Assembly: GCA_029782145.1 (NCBI GenBank)
Contig: JAKOVH010000012.1
Span: 1-64,000, forward strand
DNA: 64,000 nt
Direction: 5' to 3'
DNA from: Actinomycetes bacterium
GTDB lineage: Bacteria > Actinomycetota > Acidimicrobiia > Acidimicrobiales > Acidimicrobilacustridaceae
Position numbers and translations under genes: made by a program. The notes below the pieces were generated by a model. It did no database searches. It saw nothing but the letters and a program-made list of their open reading frames with translations, and was not told the origin of the DNA. This document shows, in pieces, positions 1 through 7,511 of this stretch; the stretch's first letter is position 1, and each line of letters begins with the position of its first letter.

Positions 1-67
1 TCGCGGAGATCGTCCAGCCCTTCGCGTGGAGCTTGTGTGCGTCCACGTCGTCCTCCCGTGTGAGCAT
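1..67 (-). CDS. IS21-family transposase (IstA-like), N-terminal fragment at window edge
   Basis: Read on the minus strand from the ATG at 67, the visible codons give MLTREDDVDAHKLHAKGW followed by TISA. I recognise this as the N-terminal DNA-binding segment of actinobacterial IS21-type transposases, where it continues into a helix-turn-helix of the 'IARHLGxxRKT' kind. Only 22 residues are inside the window, so the catalytic DDE core, the stop codon and the partner ATPase gene (istB) cannot be checked. The open frame reaches the edge without a stop. Its orientation, pointing away from the damaged aldo/keto reductase gene, fits an insertion whose left end lies near 190. Confidence 0.6.
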   Translation of the reverse strand, partial: MLTREDDVDAHKLHAKGWTISA

Positions 68-190
68 GAGCCGGGGCTCCTTCGTCAGCTGGTGGTGGTC
101 AGAGACCGTCAGCTTCGAGGGAGCCCCACCCCATCTGGTGGAGCCCTACGGGTGGGGAACTTCAGTGAGCAACTCCGGGGAGATTCACCT
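1..190. mobile_element. Terminal part of an IS21-like insertion sequence
   Basis: The left edge carries the start of an IS21-type transposase pointing out of the window (1-67, minus), preceded by about 120 bp without a credible gene. That matches the left end of IS21-family elements, where istA starts roughly 100 bp inside the terminus. The sequence turns into a recognisable aldo/keto reductase at about 197, so the element ends near 180-195. The exact terminus and target duplication cannot be fixed from one end. The rest of the element lies outside the window. Confidence 0.6.
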
Positions 191-196
191 GAGCGC

Positions 197-907
197 GGTC
201 ACGGCAACGAAGCCGGCGTCGGCGAGGGCATCCGGTCGTGCGGCGTGCCCCGCGATCACATGTTCGTGACCTCGAAGCTGGCCGCCGACATCAAGACCTA
301 CGAAGAGGCGACGGTTGCCATCGACGAGTCGTTGCACAGGACTGGTCTCGACCACCTCGACCTCATGATCATCCACAGTCCCCAGCCCTGGGACGAATTC
401 GGCGCTGACGAGCGGTACTTCGACGGCAACCGTGCGGCGTGGCGGGCACTCGAGGAGGCCTACGACGCGGGCAAGCTCCGCGCCATCGGTGTCTCGAACT
501 TCCAGCGGCAAGATCTCGACAACATCGCCGGCTCGTGCACCGTCGCACCGATGGTGAACCAGGTGCTCGCCCACATCGCCAACACACCTGTCGAGCTCAT
601 CGACGACAGCCGGGAGATGGGCATGCTGGTGGAGGCGTACTCGCCGATCGGGCACGGCGAGCTGCTCAAGAACAACCAGGTGGCGTCGATGGCCGACCGC
701 TACGGCGTCTCGGTGCCACAGCTCTCGATCCGCTACTGCCTCCAACTCGGATTGTTGCCGCTGCCGAAGACGGCGAACCCCGACCACATGCGCACGAACG
801 CCGAGGTCGACTTCGAGATCTCCGACGAGGACATGGCGGTCTTGACGAGCCTGGAACGGATCGAGGACTACGGCGAGGCGAGCTCGTTCCCCGTCTTCGC
901 GAGGTGA
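197..907 (+). pseudogene. 5'-truncated aldo/keto reductase, probably disrupted by the adjacent IS element
   Basis: From GHGNEAGVGEGI (197) to the stop the protein is a typical aldo/keto reductase barrel: the Lys in FVTSKL, the catalytic His in LMIIHSP, the GVSNF loop, the AYSPIGHG segment and the LPKTANP cofactor-binding stretch. The family's first 45-50 residues are absent, including the strand with the catalytic Asp and the DTAxxYGNE Tyr; His stands where the Tyr should be. The frame stays open upstream to a GTG at 26, but those residues resemble nothing in the family and lie over IS sequence. I infer that insertion removed the 5' end and left a non-functional remnant. The missing part may lie beyond the other end of the IS. 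Confidence 0.7.
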
Positions 908-980
908 AGCAGTCGACGACCAGAGGCGGTGACCGCCAGGGCTGGTGCCTCGCCGATGCAACCGACGTGAGGAGGAGACG

Positions 981-1406
981 ATGATGACCGAGATCATGGC
1001 GAGGGACGCCCAGCAGGAAGTCGAGGGACCGGCCGAGTACTTCACGGGTCGAGCCACGATCCGGGGACAGTTCGCCCGGGAAGGACCCTCACGGGTCACC
1101 GGTGCGATCGTGACCTTCGAACCTGGCGCGCGCACCGCCTGGCACTCCCACCCGCTCGGTCAGACCCTCGTCGTCATCGACGGCGTGGGCTGGACGCAGG
1201 TCGAGGGCGGGCCCGTGCTGGAGTTCACTGCTGGGGACATCGTGTTGTGCCCCCAGAACACGCGCCACTGGCACGGCGCGACGACAGAATCGTCGATGAC
1301 CCATGTCGCGATCCAGGAAGCCCTCGACGGCAAGAACGTGACCTGGATGGAGAAGGTGACCGACGAGGAGTACCTCGCCCGTCGATCCCAACATCCCGAC
1401 CCGTAG
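981..1406 (+). CDS. Cupin protein of the Mn-dependent hydroxynitrile-lyase-like group
   Basis: A 141-residue single-domain cupin. The ATG at 981 is preceded by a strong GGAGGAG, so the open frame further upstream is not used. The metal site reads AWHSHPLGQTL with H55, H57 and Q61, and RHWHGA supplies H96. The Gln in place of the usual Glu and the following GWxQxEGG are hallmarks of the small cupins that include the manganese hydroxynitrile lyase of Granulicella. Related proteins are often annotated as carboxymuconolactone-decarboxylase-associated cupins, so the true reaction here is unknown. It follows the broken aldo/keto reductase by about 70 bp on the same strand and may have been co-transcribed with it. 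Confidence 0.8.
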   Translation: MMTEIMARDAQQEVEGPAEYFTGRATIRGQFAREGPSRVTGAIVTFEPGARTAWHSHPLGQTLVVIDGVGWTQVEGGPVLEFTAGDIVLCPQNTRHWHGATTESSMTHVAIQEALDGKNVTWMEKVTDEEYLARRSQHPDP

Positions 1407-1441
1407 AGCGCCCTGGAGGTTTCGGGCGGTCCGATGTCGTC

Positions 1442-2821
1442 CTATTTGACCAGGCCAGAGGCGGTGGCGAGGGCGGCGATGCCGGCGACGAGCATCACGG
1501 CGGTGGTTCCCCAGCCGATGGTCGTGGCGACCCTGCCGTTGCGCTGGTCGCCCATGATGCGCCGGTCAGCGGCGACCAGCATGAGCACGATCAGGAACGG
1601 CGCGGCGGCGATGCCGTTGATGATCGCCACGACGACGAGCATGGTGATCGGGTTGGCGCCGATGAGCGTCGCCAACGATCCACCGATGGTGCCGACGGCG
1701 ACGAGCACGTAGAACAGCGGCGCCTCCCGCACTGACCTCGAATACCCCCAGTCGCGTCCGAGCAGGCCGGCAAGGCCCGAGGAGGCGGAGCCGGCGAGCA
1801 CCGGGACCGCGAGCGCGCCCGTAGCGATGAACCCGAAGGCGAACAGCACCACCGCGACGTCACCGGCGAAGGGGCGCAGTGCGTCAGCGGCCTGGGCGGC
1901 GCTGTCGATCGAGCCGACGCCGTGGGCACCCAACGTCGCGGCCGAGGCCACGATGATGGCGAACATGACGCCGTTGGACAGCGCCATGCCGGTGATCACG
2001 TCCAATCGGCTGCGGCGCTGCTTCACCTTGGCGTCCTCGGCCGGACGTTCCGGAAGGGGGACTGCGTCGTCACCGCCGAGGTCTTCGGCTTGGAGCTCCT
2101 CGACCCGGTGGGCGGTCTGCCAGAAGAACAGGTAGGGCGAGATGGTGGTGCCCAACACCGCGACCAGGATGGCGACGTAGCCGGCGTCCCAGCGGATGTG
2201 CGGCACGACGGTGGCGTGCAACACGTCGGCCCAGCGCACGTTGGCGAAGAACAACACGACGAAGTACGCCAACAGCGCCAGAGAGAGGATCTTGAAGACG
2301 TTGGCGATCCGGGCGAACGAACCGCTGGCCACCATGACCGAGATGACCATGCCTGCCAGGAGCGCCCACAGCGGTGCCGGTCCGAGATGCAGCAGGTTCA
2401 TCCCCGCGCCGATGGCCGCCAGGTCGGCGCCGATGTTGAGGGCGTTCGCGATGAGCAATGCCACCAGCAAGCCCCCCACCACGACACGGCCACGGTGGGT
2501 GAACCGGCGGCGGGCCAGCTCCCCCAACGACGAGCCGGTGGCCAGCGCCGTGCGATCGCAGATCTCCTGCACCACGGTCATCAACACGAACGTGATGGGC
2601 GCCGTCCACAGCGTCGCCATGCCGAACTTCGCGCCGGCCTGGGAGTAGGTGGCGATGCCCGATGGGTCGTCGTCGGAGGCCCCGGTGACAAGGCCCGGTC
2701 CGAGCGCCCGCAACGTCGCCCTCCACCCCGAACCCGGGCGCCCCGAGCTCTCACGACTGGCCACAGGGTCCATGCCCTCGAGCGGACCGCCGCTCGTGCC
2801 ATCTTCGCGGGTGGCCACCAT
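1442..2821 (-). CDS. NRAMP-superfamily transporter, non-canonical (NRMT-like)
   Basis: A 459-residue polytopic membrane protein with about 11 hydrophobic helices and the NRAMP fold signature. The family's first-helix metal motif DPGN is replaced by DDDPSGIATYSQAGA, and the helix-6 MPHN motif by TISPYLFFW. The Asn and Met ligands of true Mn/Fe NRAMPs are therefore absent, as in NRAMP-related transporters of hard cations such as Mg or Al. A polar loop with acidic and basic runs lies around residues 245-275. The gene is convergent with the cupin (35-bp gap) and no close partner suggests its ion. Membrane location is certain; substrate is inference. Confidence 0.85.
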   Translation of the reverse strand: MVATREDGTSGGPLEGMDPVASRESSGRPGSGWRATLRALGPGLVTGASDDDPSGIATYSQAGAKFGMATLWTAPITFVLMTVVQEICDRTALATGSSLGELARRRFTHRGRVVVGGLLVALLIANALNIGADLAAIGAGMNLLHLGPAPLWALLAGMVISVMVASGSFARIANVFKILSLALLAYFVVLFFANVRWADVLHATVVPHIRWDAGYVAILVAVLGTTISPYLFFWQTAHRVEELQAEDLGGDDAVPLPERPAEDAKVKQRRSRLDVITGMALSNGVMFAIIVASAATLGAHGVGSIDSAAQAADALRPFAGDVAVVLFAFGFIATGALAVPVLAGSASSGLAGLLGRDWGYSRSVREAPLFYVLVAVGTIGGSLATLIGANPITMLVVVAIINGIAAAPFLIVLMLVAADRRIMGDQRNGRVATTIGWGTTAVMLVAGIAALATASGLVK

Positions 2822-2902
2822 GGGAATCTCTTTCCCGGCTAGTGACCCGGAGATGTCCCATCCCGTCCGGACGCACCCAGGCCGATCGTGCCGCCGGCGT
2901 TC

Positions 2903-3532
2903 TCAGCCGGGCTCGTCCGCCGGGTCCGTCACCACGAAGGCCCGTACGAGGTACTGCTCGACGAAGCGCCGCTTCTCCGACATCGGCGCGTCCCGCCACT
3001 CGGGAGACACGAGCGTGAGCGACACGGTGTGCAACCAGCGCACTGCTTCGAGCGGGTCGAGGTCGTCGTGGACGCGACCGGCGTGTTGCCACGACTCGAG
3101 GAGCGGGCCGATGTGGCGAGCGGCGGCTTCGACGAGGGCCTCGGATCGCAGGGCATGGTCGCCGGCTCCCCTCGCTGGTTGGAGCAAGGCCAGGTTCAGC
3201 GGGTGAGCTTCGAGCATGCTCAGCGGAACGAGGATGAGCTCAACGAGGCTCGATCGAGGATCGAGCGGATCAGAGAGCCCCTGGACGACCTGGTCGTAGA
3301 CGTCGTCGTAGCGAGCGAGGATCACCGCCAGGACGAGCGCCTCCCGAGTGGGGTAGTACCGGTAGAGGGTCGACCGGGTGACGTTGGCCAGCTCGGCGAC
3401 CTCGGCCATGGGCACGTTCGTGTCGCCTCGCCGGACGATCTGGCGGCTCGCCGCCTCGACGAGTCGACGGCGCGCCTCGGCCTCGTCGCGGAGGGCTGCG
3501 TCTTCGCCCCACCGGCGGCTCGGGGCGGTCAG
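2903..3532 (-). CDS. TetR/AcrR-family transcriptional regulator
   Basis: About 209 residues with a TetR helix-turn-helix near the N-terminus (VPMAEVAELANVTRSTLYRYY) followed by an all-helical ligand-binding domain. No ATG or GTG lies just before the domain. The best start is the CTG at 3532, which overlaps the TGA of the upstream SDR (CTGA), implying translational coupling; a GTG further back inside the SDR gene is the alternative. It is the third gene of a minus-strand unit (unknown protein, SDR, regulator). It is the obvious candidate to bind the 29-bp palindrome at 5396-5424 that fronts this operon and the divergent kinase gene. Confidence 0.8.
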   Translation of the reverse strand: MTAPSRRWGEDAALRDEAEARRRLVEAASRQIVRRGDTNVPMAEVAELANVTRSTLYRYYPTREALVLAVILARYDDVYDQVVQGLSDPLDPRSSLVELILVPLSMLEAHPLNLALLQPARGAGDHALRSEALVEAAARHIGPLLESWQHAGRVHDDLDPLEAVRWLHTVSLTLVSPEWRDAPMSEKRRFVEQYLVRAFVVTDPADEPG

Positions 3533-4371
3533 GGCAACACCTCCGCGAGTCGGCCGGCGGAGAGGGCGCCGAAGACGCCGCCGTCGACCAGCACGTCGGT
3601 TCCCGTGACGAACCTCGCCTGAGGACCGACGAGGAACTCGACGACCGCGGCGACGTCGTCGGGGGTGCCGGCGCGGCGGAGGGCGCTGATCTCGGTCATC
3701 TTCCGCAAGTAGCCACCCTCGACCGGCTGCGCCAGCTCCATTGCGCCCATCGCCGTCATGACCAGGCCGGGCGAGATCGTGTTCACTCGGCCGTGTCTGG
3801 CTCCCCACGCCTGGGACGCCGCCCGCACGCGCAGCTGGTTCGCACGTTTGGCGAGCTGGTACGCCTGGTGTGGGTGGGTGAAGCGCTTCGACGACAGGAG
3901 AGGGAGCTCGAGCAGCAGGTCGGTGGGCGTCATCATGAGCTGCCGCTCATCCTCGCTCGCCAACGTCAACATCGCCCCTGCCATCGAGGAGATGAAGGCA
4001 CCTGCTCCGCCGGCGCTGATGACCTCGCCGAAGGCGTCGAGGACGAGCGATGCGCCGATCAGATCGATGGCGATGATCTGCTCGGTCGTCGCTGTCACTG
4101 GTGAGACGCCGGCGGTGTGGACGACCACGTCGACTCGTCCGAGGCTGTCGGCTGAGGCGGCGAACCGGTCGACTGCTGCGGCGTCGGCGACGTCGAGCAC
4201 CTGGGCGTGGACGTCGTAGCCGGTGCTGCGCAGCTCCTCTGCGAGGCGGGCGAGGCTGCGCTCGGAGCGACTGCCGAGCAGCAGGGTCGCTCCCGGAGCG
4301 AGCCGCCTGGCCGCTGCGGCCGCGATGCCGCCAGCACCGGTGACCACGACCACTCGGTCGCTCGGCGCCAT
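3529..4371 (-). CDS. Short-chain dehydrogenase/reductase (SDR)
   Basis: A 280-residue SDR. The nucleotide site is VVVVTGAGGIAAAAARRL near residues 6-24, a slightly relaxed TGxxxGxG. HTAG replaces the usual NNAG, and the catalytic elements are SSMAG and YQLAK. The C-terminus GTDVLVDGG is typical of the classical family. The ATG at 4371 lies 5 bp after the stop of the upstream gene, and the 3' end overlaps the TetR start, so the three genes look like one operon. It probably oxidises or reduces a hydroxy/keto substrate with NAD(P)(H). Substrate is unknown. Confidence 0.85.
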   Translation of the reverse strand: MAPSDRVVVVTGAGGIAAAAARRLAPGATLLLGSRSERSLARLAEELRSTGYDVHAQVLDVADAAAVDRFAASADSLGRVDVVVHTAGVSPVTATTEQIIAIDLIGASLVLDAFGEVISAGGAGAFISSMAGAMLTLASEDERQLMMTPTDLLLELPLLSSKRFTHPHQAYQLAKRANQLRVRAASQAWGARHGRVNTISPGLVMTAMGAMELAQPVEGGYLRKMTEISALRRAGTPDDVAAVVEFLVGPQARFVTGTDVLVDGGVFGALSAGRLAEVLP

Positions 4372-4376
4372 GTGCG

Positions 4377-5372
4377 CTACTTCCGGCGGGCCAGCCGGAG
4401 CCGGTCGTCGAAGAAGCCGAGCATCTGCTCGGTCATGACCTCGGTGTACTCGAGCCAGCACCAGCTCTTCGCGATCTCCTTGCCGGAATCGCTGGCAACG
4501 AGGCGCCCGAAGTAGTGCGAGGGGCCGCCCCGGCGGGTGTACTCGAACTCGAACCAGTGGCCGCCGATCTCCACGCGACCTTCGGTGGGACGTTCCCTGC
4601 CGTCGATCTCGCCGAAGGTGAGGTCAAGGCTGCTCTCCTTGTGCACCGTCGTGACGCCGTCGTGCAGCAGATAGCCGGCATGGAAGTCGAGCTCTCGCCG
4701 TCCTGACCACAGGCAGCCACCGCCGCGCGTGCCGTCGGTGTGCTCATGGATCCAGGAGAACCACAGGCCCTCGAGCTGCCGCATGATCGGGAGCTCCATG
4801 TAGGTGTATCCGGGGGGTCCGTAGCAGAAGTCCTGGTGCAGGTAGCCCTCGACCGGATCATCGTTGATCGTCCCGGTGAGCGTGCCGAGCTCGTGCCGGT
4901 AGAAGACGGGGCGGTCGATGCCCTCCTGCTCGGGGACGAACACCCAGAACGTGTCGCTGATCACCTGGCCGTCGATCTGCCAGCGCCCGTCGGCGTCCGA
5001 CCAATGGCACCCGGTTGCATCCTCGTCGACCCGGTTCGTCTCGCCGATGTAGGAGACCTGCTCCGGTTCCTCGACATAGCGGAACGGCTCGAACCAGCCG
5101 TGCGCGGCGAGCTCGGGGTACAGGTCTCGCGATCGCGCATCGAGGCCGTCACTCAGCTGACGGAAACCGCCGACCCACTGGGAGTGGGTCATCCCGAGGA
5201 CGAAGTCGCTGTAGCCACGGATGCCGAAGTACTCACGGCCCGACTCACCTGTTGCCACCAGCGCAGGCCACTTCGCCGCCAGCTCGAAGCCGTCGCGAGG
5301 AGTCCACGCGTACCGGTAGTGATCCAAGGTCGGTGGCTCGATGTGGACCTCGTACTCGAGGGGCTTCGTCAT
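4377..5372 (-). CDS. Protein of unknown function, 331 aa
   Basis: I do not recognise the family with confidence. The protein has no signal peptide or membrane helix, is rich in Trp, Tyr and acidic residues, and alternates short hydrophobic strands with turns, suggesting a beta-rich, lipocalin-like fold. Notable segments are MTHSQWVGGF, ETNRVDEDATGCHW, EGYLHQDFCYGPPGY and GLWFSWIHEHTDGTRGGG. It is the first gene of the unit with the SDR and TetR. It is divergent from the phosphotransferase-fold kinase gene, so the products probably act on the same small molecule. The ATG at 5372 follows the palindromic operator region directly. Confidence 0.7.
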   Translation of the reverse strand: MTKPLEYEVHIEPPTLDHYRYAWTPRDGFELAAKWPALVATGESGREYFGIRGYSDFVLGMTHSQWVGGFRQLSDGLDARSRDLYPELAAHGWFEPFRYVEEPEQVSYIGETNRVDEDATGCHWSDADGRWQIDGQVISDTFWVFVPEQEGIDRPVFYRHELGTLTGTINDDPVEGYLHQDFCYGPPGYTYMELPIMRQLEGLWFSWIHEHTDGTRGGGCLWSGRRELDFHAGYLLHDGVTTVHKESSLDLTFGEIDGRERPTEGRVEIGGHWFEFEYTRRGGPSHYFGRLVASDSGKEIAKSWCWLEYTEVMTEQMLGFFDDRLRLARRK

Positions 5373-5395
5373 GCGTCGTCTCCCAACTCTTCTAC

Positions 5396-5424
5396 TTCAG
5401 ACACTGACCGGTAGAGTGTCTGAA
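5396..5424. promoter_or_regulatory. 29-bp palindromic operator between divergent genes
   Basis: Perfect 10-bp arms, TTCAGACACT at 5396-5405 and AGTGTCTGAA at 5415-5424, are separated by nine bases containing ACCGGT. The element sits in the 121-bp gap between the start of the unknown-protein/SDR/TetR operon (5372, minus) and the kinase gene (5494, plus). Size and symmetry suit a TetR dimer site, and a TetR gene is in the minus-strand operon. No other copy was noticed in the window. Confidence 0.7.
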
Positions 5425-5493
5425 CTTAGCAGAGCGCCGTCCGTTCGCCCAGCGGCACTCGGCGACACATCAACCCGCAGTCGAGGAGCAGCG

Positions 5494-6549
5494 ATGACCC
5501 AGATCCCCGCGTCCGTCGACGAGATCACCCCGAGCTGGCTCTCTGACGCGCTCGGTGTCGAGGTCGGTGCCGTCGAGGTGCTCGACGCCCACTCGGGCAC
5601 GACCGGACGGGCCAAGATCGGGGTCACGAGCCGTGACCTCCCGGACACCCTGTTCGTGAAGCTGCAGCCCTTCGACGAGGAGCAGCGGGCGTTCCTCTCG
5701 ATGATCGGGCTCGGCGTCTCCGAGGCGAAGCTCTACGCAGCAGTCGGCGACGAGCTCCCCGTGCGAACGCCGAAGGTCTGGCATGCCTCCTACGACGAGC
5801 GCGACGGCTCCTTCATCATGGTGCTCGAGGATCTCGAGGCTTCGGGCTGCCGGTTCGCGACGCCCGATGACGACGACGTTCTCGCGGTCGCCGAGTCGCT
5901 CGTCGACGAGCTGGCCGTCCTCCACGCCGCCTTCTGGGGTCAGGAGCTGCCGTGGCTCGGTACGCACGCCCTGACCCCCGGCGACAGCCCCGAGGCCCAG
6001 GAGCGGATGTCCATGGGGTCGATGATCGTCCAGTCGGCCATCGACCAGTTCGCCGACGAGCTCCCTCCCGAGTTCCGGGAGCTGGGTGAGACCTACATCG
6101 CCCGCAACCGCGACATCGGCTCGCTGTGGAACGAGGGCGAGCGCACCCTCATCCACGGTGACGACCACATCGGCAACCTCTTCGTCGACGGAACCCGCAC
6201 CGGCTTCTACGACTGGGCCGTCGCCAGTCGCTACCCCGGCATGCGCGACATCGCGTACTTCCTGTGCAACTCCCTCCCGACCGAGATCCGACGCGCTGAG
6301 GAAGGCCGGCTCCTCGAGCGCTACCGCAACGGACTCGAGCGAGAGGGCGTGACGCTCGACTCGACGGTCGCGCAGGAGCAGTACCGCCTCTTCTCGATCT
6401 ATTCGTGGATCTCCGCCACCACTACGTACGCCATGGGATCCAGATGGCAGCCGGTGGACGTCGGCCGGCGGGCGACGGAGCGCACCACCCAGGCGATCGT
6501 CGACCTCGACGTGCTCGGCCTCTTGGCGGACCGCCTCGGCGCCACGTGA
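5494..6549 (+). CDS. Phosphotransferase-fold (APH/ecdysteroid-kinase-like) protein
   Basis: A 351-residue soluble kinase-like protein. The phosphotransferase motifs are visible: the catalytic loop TLIHGDDHIGNLF (H-G-D-x-H-x-x-N) near residues 222-234 and the metal-binding segment GFYDWAVASRYPGMRDIAYFL, where FYDW stands for the usual DFD/DWE motif. The N-terminal nucleotide-binding lobe contains LFVKLQPF with the ATP-binding Lys. The ATG at 5494 has AGGAGCAGCG in front of it. Actinobacterial relatives are usually labelled phosphotransferase family and occur beside SDR and acyl-CoA genes; the substrate is unknown and antibiotic resistance should not be assumed. Divergent transcription across the palindrome suggests co-regulation with the SDR operon. 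Confidence 0.8.
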   Translation: MTQIPASVDEITPSWLSDALGVEVGAVEVLDAHSGTTGRAKIGVTSRDLPDTLFVKLQPFDEEQRAFLSMIGLGVSEAKLYAAVGDELPVRTPKVWHASYDERDGSFIMVLEDLEASGCRFATPDDDDVLAVAESLVDELAVLHAAFWGQELPWLGTHALTPGDSPEAQERMSMGSMIVQSAIDQFADELPPEFRELGETYIARNRDIGSLWNEGERTLIHGDDHIGNLFVDGTRTGFYDWAVASRYPGMRDIAYFLCNSLPTEIRRAEEGRLLERYRNGLEREGVTLDSTVAQEQYRLFSIYSWISATTTYAMGSRWQPVDVGRRATERTTQAIVDLDVLGLLADRLGAT

Positions 6550-6552
6550 TCA

Positions 6553-6573
6553 GCACCCACGCCTCGTTGGTGC
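6553..6573. terminator. Possible weak terminator hairpin between convergent genes
   Basis: GCACC at 6553-6557 can pair with GGTGC at 6569-6573, extended inward by AC/GT across one mismatch. It lies in the 42-bp gap between the kinase gene (plus) and the formylglycine-generating enzyme gene (minus). There is no T-run, so this is only a suggestion. Confidence 0.3.
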
Positions 6574-6591
6574 AGCCAAACCTTCCGGTCT

Positions 6592-7503
6592 TCACCACAC
6601 GACCCTGAAACCGATGTGGCTCATGCCGGTGTCGGTCATCTGGGGTCGACGTGCTGCCGGTCGGTAGCGACGACAGTAGGTGTCGGCGCACAGGAACGAT
6701 CCACCCTTGACGACCTTGCGGGGGATCTTGAACTGCGGTTGGGCAGGGTCGTAGCTGTCCTCGATCGTGCCGCCTCGGGGGTTCTCGGCCGAACAACAGC
6801 CCGATGTGGTGGAGGCGACCGCGCGGTACCAGTCGTCGGTCCACTCCCAGACGTTGCCGGCCATGTCGAACAAGCCGTAGCCGTTGGCAGGGAAGAACCC
6901 GATTGGTGTGGTCCGTTCGAAGCCGTCGGTGCGGTGATTGCGGTAGGGGAACTCGTCGCCGATCCACGTGTTGGCCATGACGCGTCCGTCGGGTCGGGCG
7001 TCGTCGCCCCACGTGTAGTCCGCCCCCTCGAGCCCTCCCCGCGCCGCGAACTCCCACTCGGCTTCGGTCGGCAGGGAACCGCCTACCCAGGTGGCATAAG
7101 CGAGGGCGTCTTCGTGGGCGACGTGGACGACGGGATGGTCGTGCCGTGTGTCGATCCCGGAGCGGGGGCCTTCCGGCGCTCGCCACGACGCGCCTGGCGT
7201 CCATGTCCACCACTGGCTGAGGTGGCGCAGGTCGACCGGGCCTGGGGTGGGAGTGAACACCATCGAGCCTGGCAGCAGGTTCTCCTCGGGGGCGCCTGGG
7301 AAGTCGGCCGGGTCCAGCGGGCGTTCGGCCACGGTCACGTAGCCGGTGTCGGCGACGAATTCGGCGAACTGGGTGTTGGTCACTGGGCCGGCCCCCATCC
7401 TGAAGGCTCCGACTCGCACGCGGCGTGTCGGAGCCTCCTCGGGATAGTGGCGGTCTGATCCCATGACGAACTCGCCTCCGGCGAGCGCGACCTGATCGAC
7501 CAT
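6592..7503 (-). CDS. Formylglycine-generating enzyme (sulfatase-modifying factor)
   Basis: A 303-residue FGE-family protein. It oxidises the active-site Cys of type I sulfatases to C-alpha-formylglycine. The sequence covers the whole FGE fold: GGEFVMGSD at the start, GSLPTEAEWEFAARGG, NVWEWTDDWY, and a C-terminal KGGSFLCADTYCRRYR in which C272 and C277 are the two catalytic, copper-binding cysteines; both are present. It follows the sulfatase by 8 bp on the same strand, so it very probably activates that enzyme. The chosen ATG is the first in-frame start after the sulfatase stop; the open frame upstream is sulfatase sequence. No signal peptide, so it acts in the cytoplasm. Confidence 0.9.
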   Translation of the reverse strand: MVDQVALAGGEFVMGSDRHYPEEAPTRRVRVGAFRMGAGPVTNTQFAEFVADTGYVTVAERPLDPADFPGAPEENLLPGSMVFTPTPGPVDLRHLSQWWTWTPGASWRAPEGPRSGIDTRHDHPVVHVAHEDALAYATWVGGSLPTEAEWEFAARGGLEGADYTWGDDARPDGRVMANTWIGDEFPYRNHRTDGFERTTPIGFFPANGYGLFDMAGNVWEWTDDWYRAVASTTSGCCSAENPRGGTIEDSYDPAQPQFKIPRKVVKGGSFLCADTYCRRYRPAARRPQMTDTGMSHIGFRVVW

Positions 7504-7511
7504 CTCGATGC

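Noticed and set aside
5494..6549. Calling the phosphotransferase-fold gene an aminoglycoside-resistance gene
   Set aside because: The HGDxHxxN and metal motifs are shared by many small-molecule kinases; the SDR/TetR context points to metabolism, not resistance.
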